Below are positions 13,430-25,040 of a stretch of 64,000 nt of DNA, piece by piece. A model generated the notes under the pieces. It saw nothing but the letters and a program-made list of their open reading frames with translations. It made no database searches and was not told the DNA's origin. The stretch is from Rhabdornis inornatus. Taxonomy: Eukaryota; Chordata; Aves; Passeriformes; Rhabdornithidae. Every line of letters starts with the position of its first letter. Positions within the stretch are counted from its first letter, which is position 1. The translations under genes and the position numbers were made by a program. The stretch is taken from positions 620,001-684,000 of the forward strand of contig VWZS01003477.1 in the NCBI GenBank assembly GCA_013397075.1, in the 5' to 3' direction.

Positions 13430-13904
13430 TGTAGGTGTAGAAGATTACAGATGACCCTGCCCCTGATAAGCCACAGCTGTACTAATTACCAAAGAATAGC
13501 CTTGCCCTTAATGGGTTACAGCTGTGACTAATAAAAATAAGTGTGATGAAAGGGGTGGGTTGGCTGGTCATGGGGAGCTTGAAGGCAGAGGGCCTGGAGG
13601 AGGTAGAGGAGTGATGAGGAAGAAGGACGTGAAGGTGCTGTAGGAAAAGGACTGACAGAATGGGAGAGACAGTTGCAGCTGTAAGGAATCTGCTGTGAGG
13701 TCAGTCTGGGTCTGCAGTGGGTGCTTGCAGTCAGAGTAGAGCTAGGTGAAGAGTCTTCAAAGGAAACCTACAGTGGGAGTTTGTTGCAGTCAAAGTCTGT
13801 GATTAGTTGGGGTCAGGATGGCTAGTCTGTAAAAAGAATAAACTGGGACCTTTTTCATGTTGTTAAATGAGAGTCTGTGTCTTGGCTCATTTCTACCCCT
13901 AACA
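13430..13904 (+). mobile_element. Probable solo LTR of an endogenous retrovirus
   Basis: A block of about 475 bp starts with TGTAGG and ends with CTAACA, so it has the TG...CA ends of an LTR. A TATA-like AATAAAAAT lies near 13530 and a polyadenylation signal AATAAA at 13837-13842. The remaining 62 bp then have a U5-like composition. Within the 5' part, a segment of about 32 bp at 13456 recurs imperfectly at 13501; both copies contain ACAGCTGT. No internal gag/pol sequence or primer-binding site follows, so it is a solo or truncated LTR. I see no target-site duplication, so both ends are uncertain by a few bases. The family is judged from memory of avian LTRs, not from a search. Confidence 0.55.
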
Positions 13905-16900
13905 GGAGGTCTGCTGCAACAACCTGAACATTAATCTCAAAAATCAAGTATTTTATTGTTTATTCAAAATATATAGTCCAAAAGTAATATTACTAAAAGT
14001 AAATTACCAAAAGTAATTAGACTTCTTCCCCACCCAAGCATATCCCCTAAGATATAAGAGAGAGCAAGAAATAGAAGTTACCGGTTATAGTCTGTTCTGC
14101 TACTGGGAAGAACTAAAACTTTCTCATATACTTCACAATTTCTTTAACTCCTGGACTATTTGGGGGAAAATGTTACCTTTTCAGTTTCTTGTGTACATTC
14201 TTTTCTCTGTTCTCTCTCACCCATCTTTCCCACAGTATAATGTTTCAGATTGCGTAATAAAGGTTTTTTAGATTTAAGTTATTTGCATATTCTCTTACAG
14301 ACCAACAGTTTTGATGGCAATTTGCTATCCACTTGCAGCCACAAACGTCTCACATTGAACACCAGGAACTGAGGGAACCATGCAAAACAGGATAGCAGGA
14401 CTTGCGTGTTGTATTACCCACACAAAGATTAAATGCAATGGGCTATTAAAAGGAAGAAGGATCTTAGGAGCACCAAAGTAAAAACAAAGGCATTATGTAA
14501 GGACAAATCATTAATTAGATCGATAGACTCTACGACAGAAGAATTTTATTTCACTGGACTATAGAAACATATTTGTAACAAATCTATATGTAAACACTGT
14601 TGATCAGTACATAATCTTCCTTATGTGCTGATGAATTATAATCACAAATTTCTACCTGTAGGTGGAAGTTTCACTGGCAGTCTGGCATAGTAGTTTCTAT
14701 AGATTTGTGAGACAACTTGGACAGCAGTTCTGCAATTTCACATTTGAGTTCCTTCAAAATCTTGGCTGAATGCCAACCTGCCCTGGTGACTTATGGATAT
14801 CTGTCTATTTGATCTAATTCCATTTGGATCCCTGTTCCTATAGTTGAAGGAAATGGGAGCAGGGACTTGAAGGAAACTGTCTTTGTCTCAGCCACGTAGC
14901 CAAAGCAGTAGTGATATGTTAAAATGCAAATCTGTGGAAAGAAAATAGGTCTACTGATTCTATCCAGTCACCCTCATACAATCTGTATTGTGCTAAAAAC
15001 ATTGGGCAAGGGTAATGACAGCAACCATAAAGGCAGTAGTGAGGCACCTCTTGATTTGCACATCTGTCAGAGCAATGCCAGCCTACTTATGAAATGATAA
15101 AATGAGCTAAATTAAGAATGATGAGGGAACCCCGTTGACATTATTGAAGCATCATAGAGTAAGTGCAAGAGACAGGTGGCATAAGTGCTAAAACAAGGAT
15201 GGAGAGTGTGTGCTGTAGGGAATCAATCTACTGCATTAGCAGCTAATGGCACACTCAGTATTTATCCATTATTTATCACATAAATAAGTATGTACTGTCT
15301 AGACTGCAGAGGGGCTTTCATAACTAGAGTGACACTGATTACTGAAAATTTAAAAATGAGAGCTGATCTTAATAAATGAATTGAAAATTAGCAAATGGTA
15401 ACAAACTCCACATGGTATATCTGCTCAAACTAACAACAGTGGGTTTTGTTTTGGTTTTATGAAAGTGATTTGATTCATCACTATAATTTTAGAGTTTAAA
15501 GAATAATGCAAAATCTGGAATAAAGGCAGAGGACTTAGGATGCAATCACTTCCTGCCACTATCATGTACTTTCATTTGCATGCACTATTTTCATTCTGAG
15601 ATGCTTTTAGTTTTGCTCTAATATTCTGCTCATTTATTTCTTTTCCCTTTCAACTTACTGGCACATTAGTGAAAACTAAGAATATCTGCTCATACTGAGA
15701 AAAGAACTATGTTACTCACCATGTACTATGTTTTGGTTGTGGCACAGAAACTACTCTCCATGCATTTTTTTAAAAGTTTTAATGATACCAGAACACTGGC
15801 CTTGAATAAGTCAGTTACATGAGCCCAAGCCTAATCATGTATCATTACATTCAGAAGAAGTGCCAAATTTTCACCTGAGACCCATTGACGGTGTTAAAAC
15901 TGGACAAAAAATTTAGATGGTTAGTTGAATCAGGAAACTTTAGAGATAATTCTAATAAAAGTAGCACAAGTTTTTTTTTAATTTATTAATGAGGGAGAGA
16001 AGAATGGTATCAAATAATTGCAAAAGAAACCCTTAAGTGTTCCCACTATATTAAACATCTTAAAAAGATGACTTTTACATTAAGAGAATTTAGTTCCTAG
16101 AGACTTAGGTAACAATTTTAAATTTATACTAATGCTAAATGTTAACCATTTGCATTCACCTGCATTACACCCTATCCTCACTATAGACCAGGAATTCCCA
16201 AGAGACAAATCATTATATCTTGCAGTTCGTAAGTTTTTTAACAAGATATGCTGGCCCTGAAAGGAACCTGTGTACTTCTTTTGTGTGAATCCGTCATAGC
16301 TGGTCAGTTCTCTCGTAAGCACTGTTGTTCTGCAGTGAATCCCTTACAAGGAAATTAGATACACTTGGATATGTTTTCCGTAACAAAATAAAAAACATAA
16401 AATTTCCTCAGCTGCCATCAAAATGTCTGAAATTTTAAAAATTGCTATCTCCAGTCATTTCTGGAAATATTCATGATATAATTTACTCTGATAAGCCTAT
16501 ATGTTATATTAAGATGCCAATAACGAACAAAACCAAAATAAAAAACTCTCTCAAACCTTGACTTGCTTAGAAAACATAGAGGACAGTTTTGTGATTAATC
16601 TAAATCAGCCAAAATTAAATGGAGTCTTACAAAGATTTAGATTGTGTTCTGAATCAGTGTGCCATCTGGGCTGCTCATAAATTATAAAGCTGCTAGGCCA
16701 GCGGCTGCATAAGTTCATGCAAGGCTTGAAGATGCTTGAGAATAGATTATATTTTTTGCAAAATGTTCATAAACAGGATTTCTTTCACCCTCATTCACAT
16801 GAATATTTTGGTAAGAAATTGCAGTCCTGTGCATTTTCAATTATCCCTAGCAGTTGTATATTACTAGCATAACTAGTCAGATTTACCAGTTAGTATACTC

Positions 16901-19365
16901 CAAAATGGCACCTAAAGGTTTTCAAAGGTATCCTAATTATCATATATGCAGTCTCCAGGGTTACTTTCAGCAAAAGACATCCTAATTCAGCCTCTTCTGG
17001 TTCATTCAACTGCACTTTATTAGCTAGCAACCATACTGCTAAGCCTTATAGTTATGCTGTTCCACATCTGCTTAAACTACTGTCTCTTCATGATGCATCT
17101 GTGAAGTGTACAAAATCATGTTCCTTCTATAAACAGGAAAAAAAAAAGCCAAAGTGACTTGTGGCTGTCCATTCAGTTAGTGAATCTGAGATTCATGGGT
17201 AGGAGCTCTGGCAGCCAAACCTTCCCCATGGATATTAAGTACTAGTTTTTCATTGGAAACCTTCTTTTTTCCAGTGTGTCCTCTGCAGTGATTATGAACA
17301 TTGTGCAACACTGCTGTGATCCAGGAAAACAAGGATTATGATTATCTTGTTCACTTGTAGGGAAATTCCTATTATTTAGCTTGAATAGTTTTAAACTGTT
17401 TTGATTTTTATTTTTGTTCTAGCAAGTGGGTAGCAATAATCATAACATGGAAAAAGCTATTTGTAAGAAAGTCTGAAGTAATTTCAGTGTGTTCATTTAT
17501 TTCTATTTGCATTTGTGGGGATTTACCTAAGAGCTCAAATATGCAATAGTGCATAACTGGTTTCTTTCTGCAGGTTGGTCTCAACCTCCTGCTTCTCCCT
17601 TCATTTTCTCCTTTAACGCATATTATCTTTCCATCCTCTGCAATTAATCTCAAATGACCATCAGACTATAAAAACATACAAAGCTGAACAAACAGTGGAG
17701 AAAGTTATTTATGGTTGTTTCTCTAAAACCAGTTTGTAATTCGCTTTTTGTGTCACATCAATATGTGTTTCCTTCCCTTTTTACTTACATTTTGAGGTTT
17801 CTATTGTATTTCTTTTCCCGAGCTGATTTTAAGAGAGGCTTTTACTTATGGAGATACAGACACATGGCAGATTAGTAAGTGAGGAAATTACAGAAATAGT
17901 TTTCTGTCTACTATTTCCACAGTGGCCTTGTGTGTCTAAGAACACGATTTGAACGCAGGCTGTAAGAGTGTAAATTAGTAAACAGGGTAGGAGTTTAATT
18001 CATCAGCATAGCCACAGAGTGAATGAAAGAGGCAGGAAAAAAAAAAGGGACGCTCCAGAGGCATGAAGATACCTTACACAAAGATTTATTTTTCATGTTC
18101 TTATTTTCCAGAATTGTGAAACGTTTTTGATACACAGACAAGAAAAACAAAACAAAAAAAGCATCAGTATCCAGGAAAACCATCCTATGGAGCCATCTGT
18201 AGTGCAATATCATCACAGTACGATGGAGACCCCCTGCCATTGTTAGCCCAGAGAAATGTAAGCCTTCAGCAGCAGATTGTATCAATGGGAAGGACACACA
18301 CTGAAAAATGACAGTTTCCACAAGTTGTGTGAAAGACATTTTGAGGATGAGCACTAGAATAAAAAATTAGATAGAAAAAGAGCTTCCAGCTGGTGACAGA
18401 AAGAGCTTGGTTGCTGCTGTATTGTCTGGCAGGCAGCAAAAAGCCAGAAGTGTGGCATTCTGCTGAGAGTCACTCCTACCAAGAGAGGAGGAATTGGCAA
18501 CGATCAGCACTCCCTGCAGGGGGGCTAGCAGATGATGGGAGGCACCTCCAGGTTTGCTTGGCAGCCCAAACACAATACAAGCTTCTGCAAAAGCATCAAA
18601 GCAAAACTAGTTAAAAAAACTGGCTATGGCAAATCTGTCAGATGGGTATTCAGTCACTCCTGTCCTTGATAGCCAGTGCTGTCTCTCTGCTATTGAATGA
18701 AATGTGCTCTCTCTGTCCTGGCTATTGTATTAGGTGTGTATTGCTGCTCTCCCTCGATCAGCTAAATCTTACTGCAGCCGAACCAGAAAATTTAGTCATT
18801 CATAATAGAAGATATTTTATGTTTACTCTATTTTCCAGTGCTGCCTATGAGTTGGTTGTCACAGAAAAAATACATTGTTTGTTGAAGAAAATTCTGTATT
18901 TTTCAGTATTTCATGTTACCTCAGAAGTCCAGGATACAACTGGATGAAGTACAGTTACATATTTATAATTTCAAAATAAATTAAGAAACAGCTCTTACTG
19001 AGATGAACTTTTAGTCAGGGCAGAAGACATAAAGTTTTACTAGTCCAGAATTATGGATAAGAATTTGGGGTACAGACACAGTGCAAATAAATAATTCTAC
19101 AACTTCTGATGGGCAATTTCAGGGGAGAGATTTGTTCCAACTCAATTAATAAAATACACGTGTTAAGTCTCCAGAACAAACTTTTTTTTATGCAAGCAGT
19201 GCTACAGAAGTGGTGTGGAGCACCACTCCCATTCTTTCTTATCCTAACTCCTTTGCCCAGGTGTTCAGAGGAGGTAGCATGATGATGTACTTAGGGGATT
19301 TAAGCCATCATAGAAATTATTTTAACAATCAACAATTTAGTGTATTGTTAATTGTTAAATCTAAG
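13905..19365. other. Intergenic DNA, no gene seen
   Basis: This is AT-rich sequence without recognisable coding potential, RNA genes or repeats. Frames such as 17995-18354 (119 codons, minus strand) have no supporting signature. Confidence 0.55.
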
Positions 19366-19430
19366 AATTTAAATTAATCATTAAAGTTATCAATTTAAAT
19401 TAATTGTTAAAATTACAAATTAACAACTTT
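19366..19430. repeat. AT-rich 26-bp tandem repeat
   Basis: The unit beginning AATTTAAATTAAT occupies 19366-19391 and is repeated imperfectly from 19392 to about 19417, with a decayed partial third unit (AAATTAAC). Related TTAATTGTTAAA words occur just upstream from about 19345. The tract is almost pure A/T with many self-complementary words. Confidence 0.6.
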
Positions 19431-19512
19431 TTAATCTAGAAAGTCCAGGCAGACTTGGTGAGCTATGCGTTAGTCACTAAATGTAAATGCATCTCCATTT
19501 ACACTAACACAT

Positions 19513-19742
19513 CACAACAACATGTTGAGGCTGGAAGGGACCTTCTGAGAACATATTGTTCAATTCCCCTGCTCAAGTGGGGTCAATTACAGCAGTTTGC
19601 CCAGGACCATTTCTAGATGGGTTTTGAATACTGCCACAGATGTAGAATCCACAGTCTATCTGGGCAACTGTTCCCATGTGCAATCATTCTGAGAGTAAAC
19701 AGCATTTTCTTTTGTTCAGATGAGATTTCATGTGTTTCACTG
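19513..19742 (-). mobile_element. CR1 LINE fragment, 3' region, antisense
   Basis: On the + strand this reads as the reverse complement of an avian CR1 3' region. The diagnostic words in order are GGCTGGAAGGGACCT, CCCTGCTCAAG, GTTTGCCCAGGACC, a 'gaatccaca...ctgggcaact' segment, and a decayed 'cagatgagatttcatgtgtttca' match to the usual CR1 sequence. It is about 230 bp, diverged, and truncated at its 5' side (right end here). The reading frame starting at 19617 lies in it and is not a gene. Confidence 0.8.
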
Positions 19743-19983
19743 GTAACTAGTAAAAATTCTTATGCCAGGATTGTCTTCCATCAAAAGAAGAGAAGGCAGA
19801 TCCTAACTGTGCAATTCCACACAGGGTTAATTTTTCTGGCTTTACAATTATTTGTGGAAAATTGGTTTGTCTTAATTTATACATTTTTAATGAATAAGAA
19901 GCTGACTCATATTTCCCCATGGCAAACAGTTCTGCTTTTTTACTGTCCATGGATATTCCTAAACAACAACACATACCCACCAA

Positions 19984-20093
19984 GGTTAATAAACACCAAG
20001 GTTGTGGATTCAACCCCTGTACAGGACATTTACTTAAGAGCTGGACTTGATGATCTTCGTGGATCCCTTCCAGCTCAGATTAGTCTGTGAATC
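19984..20093 (+). mobile_element. 3' part of a tRNA-Ile/CR1-tailed SINE
   Basis: From 19984 the sequence resembles the 3' half of tRNA-Ile: GTTAATAA, then CACCAAGG, then the T-arm-like GGATTCAACCCCTGT, ending near 20027. It then runs into a sense-oriented CR1 3' tail with GAGCTGGACTTGATGATC and CCCTTCCAGCTCAGA, ending with a degenerate terminal repeat at about 20093. SINEs that join a tRNA-Ile head to a CR1 tail are known from passerine birds and are moved by the CR1 machinery. The copy lacks the 5' half of the tRNA head here. CACCAAGGTTAATAAA is also duplicated in part just before it (19978-20002). Confidence 0.7.
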
Positions 20094-20098
20094 TTTTG

Positions 20099-20143
20099 AC
20101 CCCAAGATTGGCTCAATTGGTTAGAGCATGGTGCTAATATCCA
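20099..20143 (+). mobile_element. 5' tRNA-Ile-like head of a SINE
   Basis: GGCTCAATTGGTTAGAGCA followed by TGGTGCTAATA closely matches the D-arm and anticodon region of tRNA-Ile (AAT anticodon context). It stops at about 20143 where the variable arm should start, so it cannot fold into a tRNA. It sits 6 bp downstream of the SINE 3' part, so the two halves are in reversed order. Confidence 0.7.
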
Positions 20144-23100
20144 GCTCATTCCAAGAACTTGACAATAGCTAGATGTAAGTAATTTATAACTGCACACTAC
20201 ATGTTCCTAAACTGTTTCCCAAAAGCTACTGTGAGACTGCATGCTACAGAAGAATATTTGCTCTGATTTACAGAGGGCCCTATGATCTGTGGGAAGGTGG
20301 AATACTCCCAGTCAGTAGCACACTTCTTCGTCTCAGGGCCTGGTGCCTGCCTTCACTTTCTGCCCTAACACTGTCCAATGTACTCAACAGAAAGATATGA
20401 AACTGAGATATTAAATCCCAACCAAGAAATAGCTTTGTTGTACACGAACTATCTGATCCAAATGTGGAGAAAAGTTAATCTGTTTACACAGTCTCTGGAT
20501 CACTTACATATTCAAAATTCCTGATCTGTACAATTAGGCTTTTTCTTTATAAAAATCATCCCTTTGGGGCAGTATTATTTAAGAGGGAAGATGAACACAG
20601 CGAACTTTTTCACTCATTTCATCCTCATAACAAGAATGTTTTCACGTTTTTTCAGGATAAAACCAAGTTTAACTTGCAGAGAGGACAACTCAATTTCCAC
20701 CTGCCTCAAGCTTTGTTTCACTAATCTCCTGGTCACCTCTGCTCCAGCTTTTTTTCCCACTGTTAAATACATATAGATAGATATATAGTACAATATGCAG
20801 TAAAAAATATACCAAATTAGTAACTTCACTGTAATTCTTAAACCTAAATGTGAAGGTAAATTGGCAATAATCAGTCATCGGAAAACTAAGTAGTTCCAGA
20901 ACTTTGCTCTTTATACCAGGTATGAACGCGGTCTTTAAATTTTTATTATCTTTTTTCTTCCATCCTTCAATCTTTACTATATAGGTAATTTATACCTAGT
21001 CAAAGTAAATGAAGAAACCAAAAGCTGCCTAAGTACTTTATTAGAACTTTTAATAACAAGCCTAGTTACAGCATCTGTCTTTACCAAACACTTTGAGTTG
21101 AATCCTCCCCTGATATGTGAGGCCATTTCCTACCCAAGTGGTACTTCATTCAACTGAAGAGGTAAATATTAAATACATACACATTAACTGAGAGCATTTC
21201 TAAAAACTCTTCCCTTAGGCACCGAGAAGGTTTTTCAACAATGTCCTGTTGATTTTTAACTTGCAATGTTTCAGTAATTTCGCTTATGTTCCTTGCAAGA
21301 AAGCTTAATTTTTGCATGTCTGCTTATGTGAGAGTCACACTCCCACACATCCAAGTACTTACCTTGGCACAGTTTGTACTCTGTGCCTCAGATATTGGAA
21401 ATTGCAGTATCAGGTGCATCGCCACGAGCACATTGGGTTGAGGCAGTATTACCAATTTCCTACAACTATTTATTTTTTATTATTAACATCATTATTGTTA
21501 TCATTGCTTTGGAGGGAAGTGTCTATGGCATAATTACCTGTAGACAACTAATCTGCATTTAAAGCAATTAAGGAAAGGCACACTGTGGGTCTCAAAATCT
21601 CTCACACAGATAATTCACCAATATCTTTTGATATTCACAAAATAAGATGCTGTTCAGAAATTCAAATGTCATTTGTTTAAAAAAATGGAAAACAAAACCC
21701 AAAGCCATTTTAAAAACCCCAAACAAAGCAAAAAACAAAACCAAACAATACAACCCCCCCCAAAAAAGAAAAAAAACCCAAAACAACAAAACCAATCCAC
21801 CAAAAATTCTTTCAGCATTCTTATCTGTTAGCCCACCTAGAAAAGATCAAAACTTGGACTCCAACATGTTACACTTTACTCTGTCAAGGTGCCAAGTAGC
21901 AAGAACACCCTGCTACTCATTTTATATCATTGGATGGGAACCCCCCCAGCTTTTTTATTTTTTTTCCACTCAGTTCACTGCCAGATTTTTAGGCATCTTG
22001 CTTCCCCTCCTGTAGTAGATAGCCTTCACTAACATCTCCCATCCCAGACACACCAGCGCTTTGAACTATTTCTCCTTTCTAATGCCATCTCTCATCTCAA
22101 CTGAATGACAACTATGACCTGTGTCAAAATCCTACTTTCAAGTAAATTACAGTATGTGGCTTATGAAAATTGAATCTTTTCACAATTTACATAAAAACAA
22201 GAGTTTAAACATTGGGATCTGAAAAACGACAGGGTAGCCCTGAATATCTGATTTTACATGGTTAAAGTCTACTTAACTATGATTTAAACACTTAATCCAA
22301 AACCTGAAATGTAAACATTTTACCAAAGTACAAAACAGTTGCATTCATACAGCAATGTAAAGGGCAAAGCAGTAAACTTCTAAATTTTACTTTGCTGAAA
22401 AATATTTAAGACCAAATCCAAAGGAAAATAAAATCCGTTGCAGACCAACTTCAATGACAGTCACAAAAGACTTTGCTGCTGGTCTCTTAATAAATAGAGT
22501 ATGAAGTCCACAGTAGCACATACAGGCTAATGGCAGCCTCCAATCTAATCTAGTTCTTATTAGAATACTTTACAAAGATTCAACAGATGCTACTTTAGAA
22601 AGGACACAGGCTCAAAGAACCCACCCACAATGGACTTAGGCTTCCTCTGAAATGTAGGAATTAGAAATGCATAATAAAGAAGAGGTTTCGACCAGGAAGA
22701 AGCTTGGCTGGGCCTGGCACGATAGTTAGCCTGCCTTGAGATTTTCTTCACTTAAAGAAAAAAAATGGGGAACAAGAGTGTTATAATGCACAACATTCTG
22801 CTTCACTAAGACTTTCACCTTGACTTACAAGGCTGAGTGAAAGCTTTTCTAACGAGGTTAAGATTTTCTATGAGCCTTGCTGAGATGTCTATTGAAGAGT
22901 GGAGAGTAAAACTGGAAAATGTTCAAACGGGACTCTTAAATGCCTGGGTGATTTTTTCAGCTTTAAAAAAGTTTTGAGGGTGCTGTAGCCTTGGCAACTG
23001 TTTAAACTACACACAACTAAAACACAAACTGCTAAAGGCAGCTATCAAGCTATGTTCAGTGAGTGTTAGCATTTGCAGTGCCTTATTATTGACAGAGTGG

Positions 23101-24217
23101 TGACCAAAGGAGTGAGTTTCTGCATGCTGTAGTAGGTGGTGCAGGAGAAAAGTAGGGAATGGACTGCCTAAGGCTTAGATAGCTCCAAACTCTTGCTATC
23201 AAGAGGCTGATCACAAAACACGAGGGTGTGCATGGGTATGTAATCAGTCGTGCTGTAGAGTTCTGCAAAGAGTAACTTTCCTTTGAGAGCTTTTGCAACT
23301 TGACAGTTTCAGAAAGCAAGCTGGACTCCTTTTGAATAAAACCAAAACAGAAGATGTGCTCCAGGGTTTCACTTAATGCACCTCAGCCACTAATGAATAT
23401 TCACAGGTCCAGAGAAGTGAGACCTCCTGCATACATACGGAACAGACATCAGGCCTTCACCAGCAATTATGCTGCTTTACAGACTCCCTTCTACTGGGTC
23501 ACACTGATGATCTCCTGTTGTACTGTAGACCATTACATCACACTCAGATGACTCTTACACTGCACCTTGAGACTGCAAGACTACAACACGTGCCACAAAC
23601 AACAAGGGTGAGATTGCCCGATGTGCTTGCTGCCTCTGTGAACTGATGGATAAGACTGTCTAAAGCATCTGGTGCTAAATTCATCCTTCTAGAGGATTCT
23701 TTATACATGCATACATATGACATACAAGCCCTCTTCATAAGCAGAGACCTTGAACAGTGCTAAATTAATTGAGGATAGCTGCTGGCATGTGTTCTCCTAA
23801 AAGCCCTTCATTTTCGCAGAACTTGAGCACAGCTGGTATCAGATGAAAAGGCTTTGACTTTACTTAGTGGAATAGAAGCAGGCAATGCATTGCACAATCA
23901 CTGATTCTTTTTGCCTTCCAGTAGCTTAACTATGATAAAGCACCTTATTGTTCAAATATTTATTTCATAAGACAGATGTATGGAGATGGTGTTTATAGAA
24001 GTGATTTGTCTATCCAAGCTCAGACATCACTGCTCGCGGGTTTTTTTCCCCTTTAAAATAACTTCTCCAGATGGTGGAGCAACTTAATATTTACACTGCA
24101 ATCAAGCACCTTAAGAGCTTTCTTTTTTAAGGTGTAGGAGTCCAAACATGAGCCCCCCTTGATTTCTCCCAGTTATCAAGGATCCCTGTGGTGATCAAAC
24201 CTCTGCTGACAGGACAG
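20144..24217. other. Intergenic DNA, no gene seen
   Basis: This is AT-rich sequence without recognisable coding content. Its only notable feature is the A/C-rich tract described separately (21694-21805). Confidence 0.55.
21694..21805. repeat. Strand-asymmetric A/C-rich low-complexity tract
   Basis: About 110 bp is made almost only of A and C on the + strand, as irregular AAAC, AACCC and AACAAA words with an eight-C run near 21753-21760. Very few G or T occur. It has no clear unit length. Confidence 0.6.
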
Positions 24218-24640
24218 AATCACAGAATAAATTGGATTAGAAGTGACTACAGTGGATCATCTGCTCCAGCTTCCCTGCTTAAGCAGGGTCATCCTAGAGC
24301 ACATGGCACAGCATTTTGTCCGGACGGTTCTCAAACATCTCCAGTCAGGGACTCCACAGCCTGTCTGGGCAACCTGTTCCAGCTCACGGTCACCCACACA
24401 GTAAAGTTCTTCCTCACATTCAGGTGGAACTAACTTCCTGTGCATCAGTTTCTGTCTGTTGCCTCTTGTCTTACTGCTGTGCACCACTGAATAGAGCCTG
24501 AATCCATCCTCTTGACACCCTCCCTTAAGATACTCACAGACATTGATGAGGTCCCCTCTCAGTCATCACTTCTCGAGGCTGAACAGGCCCAGCTCCCTGA
24601 ACCGTTCCTTGTCAGAGGCACGCTCCAGTCTCTTGGTATG
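24218..24640 (-). mobile_element. CR1 LINE 3' fragment, antisense
   Basis: The left end AATCACAGAATA is the reverse complement of the CR1 terminal ATTCTGTGATT repeat, so the element's 3' end is at 24218. Diagnostic words follow in order: CTTCCCTGCTTAAGCAGGG, CTGTCTGGGCAACCTGTTCC, CACACAGTAAAG, GCCTCTTGTC, AGGTCCCCTCTCAG, GAGGCTGAACAGGCCCAGC and GCTCCAGTCTCTT. About 420 bp remain; the element's 5' part is missing. It ends about 55 bp before the duplicated promoter block, so it borders the AIG1 CpG island. Confidence 0.9.
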
Positions 24641-24657
24641 ATGCCCCAGGGCATCAT
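24638..24657. repeat. 20-bp hairpin at the end of the CR1 fragment
   Basis: ATGATGCC at 24638-24645 pairs exactly with GGCATCAT at 24650-24657 around the loop CCAG. It overlaps the last bases of the CR1 match. Confidence 0.7.
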
Positions 24658-24694
24658 GCCTTACAATGCTGGTACTTCATTTCAACCCAGTTCT

Positions 24695-25035
24695 CGGGAG
24701 ACTCCCATTTTGCAGCGCTTGTAGGCATTGGAGAGCCCACTTCTAGCAAACGTCAGTGTGGAATGAGCGGAAACACTGAGAAACCTGAAGGTGGCTCAGG
24801 AACACAGAAGGCAAAACAAACGCTCTGCCCGGCGGGGCCGCTGTATGGACACACGTGGGGTACGGACACATGTGAGGTGTGGACACACGTGGGGTACGGA
24901 CACACGAATGGCAGCCCTGGAGCGGCACACACGGCGCCCGGCCAGAGCCGCGCTCCCGCCGCCGGGGCGGAGGCACCTGCTCCGCCGGCCCATTGGCAGC
25001 GCCGGCCGCGGGGGGGACGCCGGCCCCGGGGCCCG
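24695..25035. repeat. 341-bp block, copy 1 of a probable false duplication
   Basis: This block recurs, apparently base for base, at 25041-25381 (period 346). It begins CGGGAGACTCCC and ends in CCCCGGGGCCCG, followed by CACG and one N at 25040. An exact repeat joined by lone Ns in GC-rich sequence is typical of an assembly overlap that was not merged, not of a biological duplication. Confidence 0.9.
24847..24911. repeat. 17-bp minisatellite with E-box motifs
   Basis: Four units of about 17 bp start at 24847, 24864, 24881 and 24898, each beginning GGACACA. Units 1 and 3 are identical (GGACACACGTGGGGTAC) and contain the E-box CACGTG. Unit 2 has CATGTG and unit 4 is truncated. The array recurs at 25193-25257 in the duplicated block, probably as an assembly artefact. 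Confidence 0.8.
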
Positions 25036-25040
25036 CACGN

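Noticed and set aside
19617..20090. 157-codon frame on the + strand
   Set aside because: It lies in an antisense CR1 fragment and a SINE fragment, so it is repeat-derived.
20099..20143. Functional tRNA-Ile gene
   Set aside because: Only the D-arm and anticodon side are present here. The 3' half lies upstream in the wrong order and is joined to a CR1 tail, so it is a SINE.
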